In this document: positions 25,217-33,695 of the stretch, one piece after another
Layout of the letters: each line of letters starts with the position of its first letter
How positions within the stretch are numbered: the first letter of the stretch is position 1
Source of the DNA: Pontibacter qinzhouensis
GTDB taxonomy: Bacteria; Bacteroidota; Bacteroidia; Cytophagales; Hymenobacteraceae
Direction of reading: 5' to 3'
DNA: 64,000 nucleotides
NCBI RefSeq assembly: GCF_008017455.1
Contig: NZ_VRTY01000008.1
Location: 1 to 64,000 of the forward strand
Translations under genes and position numbers: made by a program
Notes under the pieces: model-generated
Database searches by the model: none
What the model was told of the DNA's origin: nothing
What the model saw: the letters and a program-made list of their open reading frames with translations, nothing else

Positions 25217-26530
25217 TTAGAAGATCATCTTAAACACATCGTTAAAGATAGCAAAAGCCATTAAGCCGAGCAATATCACCATTCCCACTTTCTGGGCATT
25301 CTCCAAAAAGTTATCAGATGGTTTACGTCCCGACACAATTTCGTATGTTAAAAATGCTACATGCCCACCATCTAGCGCAGGTATCGGCAAGAAGTTCATA
25401 AACGCTAATACCATAGACAACATGCCTACAATCGACCAGAATTTGTACCAGTTAAACGTATCGCCAAAGATCTGGGCAATGCCAATCGGGCCGCTTAACG
25501 ATTTAGAAGCCGACACCTCGCCACGGAAAATCTTGCCGAAACCTTTCAGGTTAGCCGTAATAACACCAAAGGCCTGGTTAGTACCGGCCGGTATAGCTTC
25601 GCCGAGGCTGTAGTCGCGGGTAGCGTACTCCAGCAGCGGCTTGTGGTAAAAGCCTAGTGTGCCATCTTCGTTTACCTGAGCAGTCAGCGGCTGAATTTTG
25701 CCTTCCCGCTCAACTTCTATCGGCACTTTTTTGCCGGAATTCTTTTGCAGCGCCTCCTGTAGTTCGTTAAAGAATGTTACATTTTCACCTGCGATTTTCT
25801 TAAACACATCGCCTTTCTGTATGCCTGCCTTGGCTGCGGCGCTGTTCGAAATTACCTCGCCTACCTCAAAAGGAACACGTGGCTGCACAAACAGCATGCG
25901 CTCTTTGTTGTCGGCTACTTTATCCATCAGGTCGGCTGGCACTTTCAGGTCGATGCGCTGGCCGTTGCGATCTACGGTATAGTAGGCATCGCGGCCAAGG
26001 AGCATATCCATCGAGTACACATCTTCAAACTTCTCCAGCTCTTTGCCATTCACGGCCACAATTTTGTCGCCGGTCTGGAAGCCGATTTCCCGGCCTATTT
26101 CGTTAGCTACCACACCAAATTTGGCCTGAGATGCTGGCAGGTAGCTTTCGCCGTAGTTATAGGTAAGGGCCACGTAAATAACAATACCTGTAATAACATT
26201 TACGATGATACCACCCATCATCACGATCAGGCGCTGCCAGGCTGGTTTGGCCCGAAACTCCCAGGGCTGCGGCTCCTGCTTCAGGGTTTCAGTGTCTAAA
26301 GACTCATCTACCATGCCCGATATTTTCACGAAACCGCCCAGTGGAATTAACCCGAGCATGTATTCTGTTTCACCTATTTTCTTACTCAGCACTTTCGGCG
26401 GGAAGCCTATGGCATATTTCTCAACGCGCATCCCGAACCATTTAGCAGCCAGCATGTGGCCCAACTCGTGCAGACCAACCAGAATTGTCAAGCCCAAGAT
26501 GAGCTGGCCTGCCATTATTAAAATATCCAT
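25217..26530 (-). CDS. rseP: RIP metalloprotease RseP (site-2 protease)
   Basis: A 437-residue inner-membrane M50 zinc protease that cleaves anti-sigma factors within the membrane. Active-site HELGH lies in the first helix (about residues 21-25), and the third zinc ligand is in PALDGGHVAF near residue 385. Two PDZ-like regions are present (about 115-200 and 205-290, with GIQKGDVFKKIAGENV). It follows dxr by 69 bp on the same strand, a common linkage. A LysM protein and DUF6702 follow it. Confidence 0.95.
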   Translation of the reverse strand: MDILIMAGQLILGLTILVGLHELGHMLAAKWFGMRVEKYAIGFPPKVLSKKIGETEYMLGLIPLGGFVKISGMVDESLDTETLKQEPQPWEFRAKPAWQRLIVMMGGIIVNVITGIVIYVALTYNYGESYLPASQAKFGVVANEIGREIGFQTGDKIVAVNGKELEKFEDVYSMDMLLGRDAYYTVDRNGQRIDLKVPADLMDKVADNKERMLFVQPRVPFEVGEVISNSAAAKAGIQKGDVFKKIAGENVTFFNELQEALQKNSGKKVPIEVEREGKIQPLTAQVNEDGTLGFYHKPLLEYATRDYSLGEAIPAGTNQAFGVITANLKGFGKIFRGEVSASKSLSGPIGIAQIFGDTFNWYKFWSIVGMLSMVLAFMNFLPIPALDGGHVAFLTYEIVSGRKPSDNFLENAQKVGMVILLGLMAFAIFNDVFKMIF

Positions 26531-26599
26531 TGATAAAATTTAAAAAGTATGCTTTTTTAAAACGGCAGAAACCCTGCCTAACCTTTACTTAATGTATTT

Positions 26600-27754
26600 T
26601 TATTTACTCACCAGCTCCAGAGAGCGTGCACGGGCTTCTTTATCGGTTTGAACATAGTCGTCTAAAGAAGGATTCGCAATATACGCAACTTTCGCCATAC
26701 AACTTTCTATGATATCAGACATCTCCAGAAACCCAACTTCTTCGTGCAGAAAAGCGCTTACGGCAACCTCGTTGGCAGCGTTTAAGATGCAAGGCATGTT
26801 ACCGCCCTGCTCCATAGCATTGTAGGCCAGTTGCAGGTTCCGGAAGCTTTCGAGGTCGGGCTGTTCAAAAGTGAGCTGCGGGTAGTTCAGGAAGTTGAAA
26901 CGCGGAAAATCGGATTTTAGTCTGTTGGGGTAACCAAGCGCATACTGGATAGGCAGTTTCATGTCGGGCAATCCGAGCTGGGCTTTTATGGAGCCATCCT
27001 GGAACTGCACCAGCGAGTGCACAATAGACTGCGGGTGCACCACCACCTCTATCTGGTCGTAGCGGAGTCCGAACAGCCACTTTGCCTCTATCACTTCCAA
27101 GCCTTTGTTCATGAGCGAGGCCGAGTCGATGGTAATTTTAGCGCCCATGTCCCAGTTCGGGTGTTTCAGGGCCTGCGCTTTGGTAACGGTGCGGAGGTAG
27201 GCGGTGTCTTTGCCACGGAAGGGGCCACCGGAGGCAGTGAGAATGATCTTCTCGATGGGGTTATGAAACTCACCGGCCAGGCACTGAAAAATAGCGCTGT
27301 GCTCCGAGTCTACGGGGTAAATGTTCACACCCTTCTTCCTTGCCAGCTCTGTAATCAGCTGCCCTGCCACTACCAACGTTTCTTTGTTGGCCAGCGCAAT
27401 TTCTTTACCAGCCTCTATGGCCTTAATAGTAGGCTGCAGACCGGCATAACCCACCATCGCCGTCAGCACCATGTCGACAGTACTCATTTCTACGACCGAG
27501 TTCAGGGCATTAGCTCCGGCATAAACTTTTACGTCTTCCTGCTTCAGGGCATCGCGTACCTTTTCGTAATAGGCTTCGTTGCAGATAACGATGGCGTTTG
27601 GTTTAAAGGCTAGTGCCTGTGCTATTAGCAGGTCTGCGTTGTTGTGTGCCGTAATTACTTCCAGCTCAAAGCTGTCGGGGTTTGCCGCTATCACCTCCAG
27701 CGCCTGCGTGCCGATGGAGCCGGTAGAACCCAGTATGGCGATTCTTTTTCTCAA
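26600..27754 (-). CDS. dxr: 1-deoxy-D-xylulose-5-phosphate reductoisomerase
   Basis: A 384-residue NADPH-dependent enzyme that converts DXP to MEP in the non-mevalonate isoprenoid pathway. GSTGSIG lies near the N-terminus (about 9-15). Substrate and metal regions LANKETLVVAG, YPVDSEHSAIFQCL, ASGGPFRG and MNKGLEVIEA are all intact. It starts an apparent operon with rseP. Confidence 0.97.
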   Translation of the reverse strand: MRKRIAILGSTGSIGTQALEVIAANPDSFELEVITAHNNADLLIAQALAFKPNAIVICNEAYYEKVRDALKQEDVKVYAGANALNSVVEMSTVDMVLTAMVGYAGLQPTIKAIEAGKEIALANKETLVVAGQLITELARKKGVNIYPVDSEHSAIFQCLAGEFHNPIEKIILTASGGPFRGKDTAYLRTVTKAQALKHPNWDMGAKITIDSASLMNKGLEVIEAKWLFGLRYDQIEVVVHPQSIVHSLVQFQDGSIKAQLGLPDMKLPIQYALGYPNRLKSDFPRFNFLNYPQLTFEQPDLESFRNLQLAYNAMEQGGNMPCILNAANEVAVSAFLHEEVGFLEMSDIIESCMAKVAYIANPSLDDYVQTDKEARARSLELVSK

Positions 27755-27807
27755 AATCTGTTTCTCTAAATGGCGATCGTTCCTGTAGCAGTTTGGCTGC
27801 AGAAACG

Positions 27808-27821
27808 AATTATTCTAATGA
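27808..27821 (+). repeat. half copy of the dispersed element overlapping a gene end
   Basis: AATTATTCTAATGA matches the first 14 bp of the 57-bp element, but hairpin and CAAGGGT are absent. On the minus strand it supplies the final codons and the TAA stop (27810-27812) of the Rpn-type gene. Confidence 0.6.
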
Positions 27822-28721
27822 GTTACCCCTCGTTTGTTTTTTTAATGCTTCAATTTGTTCACGTGATAAACCTGTAAACAGAATAATCCTTTCGATTGGC
27901 TCATGCTCCTGTATCATGACACTAGCTACGGCATGCTTTTCTTTCTCTATCCCTTCCTCTATGCCTTTTTCTATTCCCTCTAGCAAACCTTCTTCTCTTG
28001 CCGTATCCAGGGAGTTCTTCAGGTCGCGGTAATATTTCAGGCTGTCTTCGTACGAGCGTACCTGGTCTGGGGTGAACCTGGCTATCTCGGCGGTCTCGAA
28101 CAGCTTTTCAAAGACGCGTTCCCTTAATTTTTCCGGCCTTTTATCTAACCGGTTCAGGTTCCGGATCACGTAGAGCCACTTGTCAAACCTGCTCTCCAGC
28201 TCCTCCACAGCCTTGTTGAACTTGGGCATCTCCAGGTAGATGAAGGTGAGCTTGTTGTAAAACACCTCCTTGGTTTCCGTATCCGTCAATTTTATATCGT
28301 AGCGGAACTTGGCAGTATCGCTTTTGCCCTCGTCAAACACGAAGTCAAGAATGGCAATGGTATAGACGGCTTTCAGCTCGTAGTTCCAGTCGGCCCGTTT
28401 GGCCTGCTCTCTTATGGGGAAGGTGGAGTAGTAGACGGTGCGGTCTTTGAAAAAGTTCTGCTTGGTCTTCTGCAGCTCTACGATGAACTTCTCGCCTCGC
28501 TCATTTTCGCAATACAGGTCGAAGATAGCTTTACGGTCCAGGTCACCGGTTCCCAGATGCTCGCTTTTCAGGTAAGTCAGGTCTTTTATCTCTCCTTGTT
28601 CTTCTTTTAAAAGCACATTCAGAAAGTCAAGCAGCAGGTCTTTGTTGGGCTCCTCGCCGAAGAGCTTCTTAAAGCCATAGTCAGTGAAGGGGTTGATGTA
28701 TCTTTCTGTAAATTCTGCCAT
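27810..28721 (-). CDS. Rpn-family PD-(D/E)XK nuclease / putative transposase
   Basis: A 303-residue protein with the PDDEXK_2 pattern: PFTDYGFKKLFG at the N-terminus, IFDLYCENERGEKFIVELQ (about 65-85; D...ExQ active site) and IREQAKRADWNYELKAVY. The C-terminus has GIEKGIEEGIEKE repeats typical of these proteins. Family members are recombination-promoting nucleases that spread as single genes. Its last four codons lie in a half copy of the dispersed element, so the 3' end may be a recombination joint. Confidence 0.88.
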   Translation of the reverse strand: MAEFTERYINPFTDYGFKKLFGEEPNKDLLLDFLNVLLKEEQGEIKDLTYLKSEHLGTGDLDRKAIFDLYCENERGEKFIVELQKTKQNFFKDRTVYYSTFPIREQAKRADWNYELKAVYTIAILDFVFDEGKSDTAKFRYDIKLTDTETKEVFYNKLTFIYLEMPKFNKAVEELESRFDKWLYVIRNLNRLDKRPEKLRERVFEKLFETAEIARFTPDQVRSYEDSLKYYRDLKNSLDTAREEGLLEGIEKGIEEGIEKEKHAVASVMIQEHEPIERIILFTGLSREQIEALKKQTRGNSLE

Positions 28722-28752
28722 TGTCTTGTCTTATACCCAAAGATACTCAATT

Positions 28753-29007
28753 TTAATACCAGCTGTTTTTGTTTTGCAACTCCTGCTTATCCTCTACAAC
28801 CTTCTTTTCATTTTCCACCCGATCCGTTTTCAATAAGTAATTACCCAAAGTAGAAGCCACAGTAACTATAACATAAATGATGATGAACCACTTAAAGGTT
28901 TTCTTCCGATTCACCTTATTTTTCAGAAAAGGATAAAACAGAAAGTAGAGCACCACTCCCCCTACAAATACCAAACTTATTACTTTCAGCATCTTTCTTG
29001 TGTACAC
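28753..29007 (-). CDS. small hypothetical membrane protein downstream of GH3 gene
   Basis: An 84-residue protein with two predicted membrane helices (about 8-27 and 39-58), a basic loop between them (KNKVNRKKTFK) and a charged tail rich in K/E. The gene starts 6 bp after the GH3 stop on the same strand, so it is almost certainly cotranscribed. No family was recognised. Confidence 0.65.
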   Translation of the reverse strand: MYTRKMLKVISLVFVGGVVLYFLFYPFLKNKVNRKKTFKWFIIIYVIVTVASTLGNYLLKTDRVENEKKVVEDKQELQNKNSWY

Positions 29008-29013
29008 AAAGCC

Positions 29014-30510
29014 TTACTTCTGCACTGCCAACAGCCCGTCGGCCAGTGTCCGGTCGTTACTCAGGCGCGGTACCTTGTTCTGGCCACCTAGTTTGCCCTG
29101 TGAGCGCATATAATCTCTAAAGGTTCCGGCTGGCAGAGAAGTAACCTTCAGGTCGGCCAAAATGTTTCCGGTTATCAGGTCGTCGTAGTAGGTGTTGAGC
29201 TGTTGCATCTGCTTGTTCAGTTCCTGCTCAAAACCCTTCAGGTCGTGGGGCTGGCGGGCAAACTCCACCAGCCACTCGTGGTACGATTCGCCTTCATTCT
29301 GGCTCACGTAAGGTGCCACTGTAAACTCAAACAGCTCCACCTCCTGGTGCTTGCTAATGGTGCGCTGCATCGCTTTCTCTACTTCCTCGCCTATTACGTG
29401 CTCGCCAAAAGCCGAAATAAAATGCTTGATGCGGCCACTCACAATTACTTTGTAAGGCTTCAGGGAAGTAAACTTTACTGTATCGCCAATAGAATAGCCC
29501 CAGAGGCCGGCATTGCTGCTCACCACCAGTGCATAATTTACGCCCAGCTCTACCTCCCCGATAGTGAGGCGGGTGGGGTTCTCGTTAAAATATTCTTCTG
29601 TAGGGATAAATTCGTAGAAAATGCCGCTGTTGAGCAGCAGCAGCAGCCCTTTGTCGTTTTGCTCGTTCTGAAACGCAAAAAAGCCTTCTGAGGCCGGAAA
29701 AAGCTCAATAGAATCTATCTGCTTGCCAATCGACTCCATGAGTTTGGGCCGGTAGGGCTCAAAGTTTACGCCGCCGTACACAAACAGCGAAAAATCCGGG
29801 AAAATGTCTTTTATCTGTTTGCCGGTGCGCTTCATCAGCTTGTCGAAATACATCTGCACCCAGGGCGGAATACCCGAGATGAGCGACATCGGCTGGTCTA
29901 TGGTTTCGTCTATAATCTTGTCGAGCTTGGTTTCCCAGTCTTCTATGCAGTTGGTGTCGTAGCTGGGCATCTGGTTGGTGCGCAGGTAGCCGGGTACGTG
30001 GTGGTTCGAGATACCCGACAAACGCCCTGTTTTAATGCCGCCTACCTCTTCCAATACCGGGCTCCCCGACAAAAACATAAGCTTGCCGTTCAGGAACTGC
30101 GCCTTCCCGGTTTCGTGGATGTAGGCCAGCAAAGAGTCGCGGGCACCGTTGATGTGGTTGGAGATAGAGTCGCGGGTAATCGGGATGTACTTGGTGCCGG
30201 AGGTGGTGCCGGAGGTTTTGGCCAGGTATAGCGGTTTTCCGGGCCACAGCACATCTTTCTCCCCTTCTTTTACGCGGTTAAAATAGCTTTTCAGGCCTTC
30301 ATAATCTTTTACGGGAACTGCCTTCACAAAATCGGCATGCGACTTTATGCTGGCAAACTTGTGGTCGCGTCCAAAGTCGGTAGACTGTGCTTTGGCCAGA
30401 ATATGATCAAATACAGCTTTCTGAGCTTCAACCGGATGCTGCATCCACTGCTGATGCTTTTTGTGTATGTACGCTGCGAAAGCCTTACTTAACCATGCTT
30501 TTACACCCAT
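29014..30510 (-). CDS. GH3 auxin-responsive promoter-family acyl-adenylating protein
   Basis: A 498-residue ANL-related protein. The pattern LAKTSGTTSGTKYIPITRDSI (about 105-125) is the GH3 ATP-binding motif, followed by LFPASEGFFAFQ, which contributes to acyl binding, and GEHVIGEEVEKAM near 385. In plants GH3 enzymes join amino acids to acyl hormones. Bacterial homologues are widespread in Bacteroidota with unknown substrates. It is divergent from osmC-like 30678, with a 167-bp shared promoter region. Confidence 0.92.
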   Translation of the reverse strand: MGVKAWLSKAFAAYIHKKHQQWMQHPVEAQKAVFDHILAKAQSTDFGRDHKFASIKSHADFVKAVPVKDYEGLKSYFNRVKEGEKDVLWPGKPLYLAKTSGTTSGTKYIPITRDSISNHINGARDSLLAYIHETGKAQFLNGKLMFLSGSPVLEEVGGIKTGRLSGISNHHVPGYLRTNQMPSYDTNCIEDWETKLDKIIDETIDQPMSLISGIPPWVQMYFDKLMKRTGKQIKDIFPDFSLFVYGGVNFEPYRPKLMESIGKQIDSIELFPASEGFFAFQNEQNDKGLLLLLNSGIFYEFIPTEEYFNENPTRLTIGEVELGVNYALVVSSNAGLWGYSIGDTVKFTSLKPYKVIVSGRIKHFISAFGEHVIGEEVEKAMQRTISKHQEVELFEFTVAPYVSQNEGESYHEWLVEFARQPHDLKGFEQELNKQMQQLNTYYDDLITGNILADLKVTSLPAGTFRDYMRSQGKLGGQNKVPRLSNDRTLADGLLAVQK

Positions 30511-30677
30511 AAAGTTTATGTTAGTCCTGATGTAAAGATAGGCAGATAAAGCCTAATGGCATAAAGGGCCGTAAAGAAAATCAGGAAAGCTCCTGTTTTC
30601 TTTCTATTTCGGTATAATTTTCATAACCTTAGCTCTTCTTATAATGTTATACACTTTATAAAAATCAATCTAAAATT

Positions 30678-31112
30678 ATGAAAGCACACAGAGCATCAGC
30701 CAAATGGAGCAAAGGCCTGAAAGACGGCTCAGGCCAGGTAAAAACAGGAAACGGCACCGTGGAGGCCAACTACACATTTAACACCCGCTTCGGCGACAGC
30801 ACCAGCGGCACTACGCCCGAAGAATTGATAGGAGCCGCTCATGCCGGCTGTTTCTCTATGTTTCTGAGCGCTCTGGCTGGCAACAAAGGCCTTAGCCCGG
30901 AGTATGTTCAAACAGATGCCAAAGTGTATCTGGGCGAAAAAGATGGTGGTCCGCACATCATGAAAATCGAGCTCACCACCGAAGCCAGCATTCCCGGCAT
31001 CTCAGAAGAAGATTTTCAGCAGCTTGCGCAGGAAGCCAAAGCGGGCTGCCCTATCTCTAAGGTGCTCTCTGCTGTACCAGAGATGACATTGAAAGCTTCT
31101 TTAAAAGCGTAA
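30678..31112 (+). CDS. OsmC-family peroxiredoxin
   Basis: A 144-residue protein of the OsmC/Ohr family, which reduces organic hydroperoxides with thiols. The two redox cysteines are at about residue 57 (AAHAGCFSM) and about 123 (AGCPISK). The N-terminal residues MKAHRASAKWSKGLKDGSG resemble OsmC more than Ohr. It is divergent from the GH3 gene and followed by a hairpin terminator candidate before a PH-domain gene. Confidence 0.93.
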   Translation: MKAHRASAKWSKGLKDGSGQVKTGNGTVEANYTFNTRFGDSTSGTTPEELIGAAHAGCFSMFLSALAGNKGLSPEYVQTDAKVYLGEKDGGPHIMKIELTTEASIPGISEEDFQQLAQEAKAGCPISKVLSAVPEMTLKASLKA

Positions 31113-31144
31113 AATCGCTATATTGCAGCCAAGTCAGCGATTTT
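31111..31144 (+). terminator. hairpin between osmC-like and PH-domain genes
   Basis: AAAATCGCT (31111-31119) pairs exactly with AGCGATTTT (31136-31144) across a 16-nt loop, overlapping the osmC-like stop. The downstream side is only moderately T-rich, so this may be an attenuator and not a full terminator. Confidence 0.5.
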
Positions 31145-31172
31145 CGCTTATGTTTTACCTCATATAACCTCT

Positions 31173-31676
31173 ATGTCGCCTACCAGTAACAATGCCAGAT
31201 CTTCTTTAATCGTGCAGCTAAGCCCAACCAGAAATGCCTTGCTTTCTTTTATGGTTCAGTTTACGCTGGCGCTTTTTTGGCTGGGCTGGGCCGTGTACAT
31301 ATTGGCGCAACGAGACCCATTTAGTGAGAGCACACTACTGTACTATGTCTTTTTATTTGCAGCGCTTTCGTTCCTGGTGTACGTGGTGCTCCAGAACACC
31401 TCAGTGTTTGGCGTTCAGTCGTATATTGAGGTAACCTCGGAGTACATTGTGCACAAAGAGGGCGTATTCCGGAAAAAGGAATTGGCGACTATACCGCAAA
31501 TTAAGGCGATTCAGCTAGCGCAGCGTTCTATGCTGATACAGGAGCGCGATGGTTCTGAACTGCTCCTGAACCTGCGGCAAGTCCGCAAGAAGCGCGACAT
31601 AAGACGCCTGAAAGACAAAATACAGGAGCTAGCCGCAAAACATCAGTTCGAAATGAGCACCCTGGATTCTAAATAG
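31173..31676 (+). CDS. membrane protein with bacterial PH-like domain
   Basis: A 167-residue protein with two transmembrane helices (about 23-45 and 53-75) followed by a compact strand-rich region (about 82-150: YIEVTSEYIVHKEGVFRKKE, ATIPQIKAIQLAQRS) that fits a bPH2/YdbS-like domain, and a basic C-terminal helix. Function is unknown. It lies 60 bp after the osmC-like gene and has a very strong terminator. Confidence 0.7.
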   Translation: MSPTSNNARSSLIVQLSPTRNALLSFMVQFTLALFWLGWAVYILAQRDPFSESTLLYYVFLFAALSFLVYVVLQNTSVFGVQSYIEVTSEYIVHKEGVFRKKELATIPQIKAIQLAQRSMLIQERDGSELLLNLRQVRKKRDIRRLKDKIQELAAKHQFEMSTLDSK

Positions 31677-31696
31677 AATGGCTTCGCCAAATTAAG

Positions 31697-31746
31697 AAAA
31701 CAGCAGCCTCTGACTCTCCCAAGAATCAGAGGCTGCTGTTTTTTTG
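31697..31746 (+). terminator. strong intrinsic terminator
   Basis: A perfect 17-bp stem (31697-31713 with 31726-31742; AACAGCAGCCTCTGA in the left arm) with a 12-nt loop, followed by a T-run to 31746. It ends the PH-domain gene, 20 bp past the stop. Confidence 0.93.
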
Positions 31747-31835
31747 GCAGGTTTGTATTTTGGCTGAATCAGAATTTACAAAATGCAAGAATGTACAGAG
31801 TCTTGTTTCCAGCGCCAAAATTGAATCGCTGTGCA

Positions 31836-32027
31836 TAGTTTCCGACTACGCTCTTTCTATAACTAAATTTATTTTTTGTCTTCTTGGAAAGATCTTATGG
31901 GCGAGCACCATTAATGATTGCGATAAGAGATAATAAGGAGCAATGATACCAACAGGCAGTGGCTGACACAAAAGCGGGAGAATGATAAAGCGACTACCAA
32001 CTATAAAAAATGCGTAGTCGGAAACTA
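31836..32027 (-). mobile_element. 192-bp inverted-repeat element with REP-like ends, related to the 143-bp MITE
   Basis: TAGTTTCCGACTACGC (31836-31851) recurs exactly inverted at 32012-32027. Each end can itself fold: CGTAGT-CGGAA-ACTACG is perfect on the right, one mismatch on the left. On the minus strand the interior (31852-31935) carries CGCAATCATT, AAGATCTTTCCAAGA and TTTAGTTATAGAAAGAGCG, matching the 143-bp elements at 5549 and 43498. No ORF. It resembles a paired REP (BIME-like) structure carrying MITE sequence. Confidence 0.65.
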
Positions 32028-32068
32028 CGAACAGCGGATTTTAAATCGGCCAAACAATAATCACAACA

Positions 32069-32125
32069 AATTATTCTAATGAAAACGGCCTCCAGAAAGA
32101 TTTCAGGCTAATTTTACTCAAGGCT
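32069..32125 (+). repeat. 57-bp dispersed element, copy 10
   Basis: AATTATTCTAATGAAAAC, degenerate core GGCCTCCAGAAAG, end CAAGGCT facing the dnaA stop. Confidence 0.82.
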
Positions 32126-32164
32126 AAATTCTGATTTTGAATTTTTAATTTCAAATCAAAAGCC

Positions 32165-33601
32165 CTATCCTGCCTTCGATTTGAATTTCTTTTGCAGTTC
32201 CTGAATACTGGCTTTGAATTTTTTGTCGGTATCGATCATATCAGACACCGTTTGCACCGAGTGGATAACGGTACTGTGGTCGCGGCCGCCGAAGTGGTAA
32301 CCGATGGATTTGAGAGAGTGGCTGGTAAATTCTTTGGCAAAGTACATGGCAACCTGCCGCGCCGTCACGATTTCCTTTTTACGGGTTTTGGCTTTCAGCG
32401 AATCGAGGCTTACCTGGAAGTACTCGGCCACGGTCTTCTGAATAAAGTCGAGGTTTACTTCTGTCTCAACATCTTCAATAATATGTTTCAGGGCCTGCTT
32501 GGCAAGCTCCAGGTCAATTTCCTTGCGGTTCAGCGACGATTGCGCGATAAGCGAGATCAGCACGCCTTCCAGCTCCCGCACGTTGGTATCTACGCTGTAG
32601 GCCAGGTACTCCACCACATTATCCGGAATATCGATACCATCGCTCTGCATCTTTTTCTGGATAATGGCCATACGCGTTTCAAAGTCCGGGCTTTGCAGGT
32701 CGGCGGTGAGGCCCCATTTAAAGCGCGACAATAAACGTTCCTCCAGCCCCTTCAGGTCGCGTGGCGGACAGTCAGAGGTCATCACTATTTGCTTGCCGGA
32801 CTGGTGCAGGTGGTTAAAGATGTGGAAAAACATTTCCTGCGTTTTCTCCTTCCCGCTCAGGAACTGCACATCGTCTATGATCAGGATGTCTACGAGCAGG
32901 TAAAAGTTGGCGAAGTCCTGCACGTTGTTTGTCTTCAGAGATTCGATGAACTGGTTTACGAACTTCTCAGAAGATACATAGAGCACAAACTTATCGGGGT
33001 TGCTGTTCTTGATCTGGTTGCCGATTGCCTGCACCAAATGCGTTTTACCGAGCCCCACGCCACCATACACCATCAGGGGGTTAAACGAAGTGGTACCAGG
33101 CTTGTTGGCTACGGCATAGCCTGCAGAGCGGGCCAGGCGGTTACAGTCTCCTTCAATATAATTTTCGAAAGTATAGGCCCCGTTCAGCTGCGAGTTCAGG
33201 AAATTCCTGTCTATCGTCTTAGACTCGAATGGACTTTTGATGAAGTTTTGCTCAGGCCGGTAAGAGTTAACAACCGCTTGTGGAATTTTTTTGGTCGGAA
33301 TGTTGACAGTCTGTGGCTTGTTAGAGTCGTTACCCCGATCCACGATAATAGAATATTCCAATCTGCCTTCGCTGCCAAGTTCGTGGTAGATGACCTTTTT
33401 TAGCAGACTGACATAGTGCTCCTCCAGCCATTCGTAAAAGAACTGGCTGGGCACTTGTATGGTAAGCACGCTATCGCGCAACGATATAGGCTTTATTGGC
33501 TCGAACCAAGTTTTAAAGCTTTGTTCGCCAATGTTTTCCTTTATCACCTGCAGGCAGTTGCTCCACACAGTTGTACAGTCTTTAATCATCCAATTTTCCA
33601 A
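32165..33601 (-). CDS. dnaA: chromosomal replication initiator DnaA
   Basis: A 478-residue AAA+ initiator that binds 9-bp DnaA boxes and opens oriC. Domain I lies at about 10-90 (LQVIKENIGEQSFKTWFEPI). Domain III has Walker A GGVGLGKTH near residue 182 and IIDDVQFLSGKEKTQ near 242. Domain IV has GGRDHSTVIHS near 443. No dnaN, recF or rpmH lies nearby, as is usual for this phylum. The 94-bp upstream spacer is AT-rich, and one DnaA box lies just beyond it. Confidence 0.98.
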   Translation of the reverse strand: MENWMIKDCTTVWSNCLQVIKENIGEQSFKTWFEPIKPISLRDSVLTIQVPSQFFYEWLEEHYVSLLKKVIYHELGSEGRLEYSIIVDRGNDSNKPQTVNIPTKKIPQAVVNSYRPEQNFIKSPFESKTIDRNFLNSQLNGAYTFENYIEGDCNRLARSAGYAVANKPGTTSFNPLMVYGGVGLGKTHLVQAIGNQIKNSNPDKFVLYVSSEKFVNQFIESLKTNNVQDFANFYLLVDILIIDDVQFLSGKEKTQEMFFHIFNHLHQSGKQIVMTSDCPPRDLKGLEERLLSRFKWGLTADLQSPDFETRMAIIQKKMQSDGIDIPDNVVEYLAYSVDTNVRELEGVLISLIAQSSLNRKEIDLELAKQALKHIIEDVETEVNLDFIQKTVAEYFQVSLDSLKAKTRKKEIVTARQVAMYFAKEFTSHSLKSIGYHFGGRDHSTVIHSVQTVSDMIDTDKKFKASIQELQKKFKSKAG

Positions 33602-33695
33602 AACTCACAAGATTCGTTTGGTGAAACAAACCTCTCCTTTATCGGCAGGGGGGTTACAAATTTGCTCAAATATTTCTAAACAAAAAATTATTTAT

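Noticed and set aside
30581-30600. Terminator between GH3 and osmC-like genes
   Set aside because: A weak CAGGA/TCCTG hairpin is present, but the genes diverge, so a terminator there has no transcript to end.
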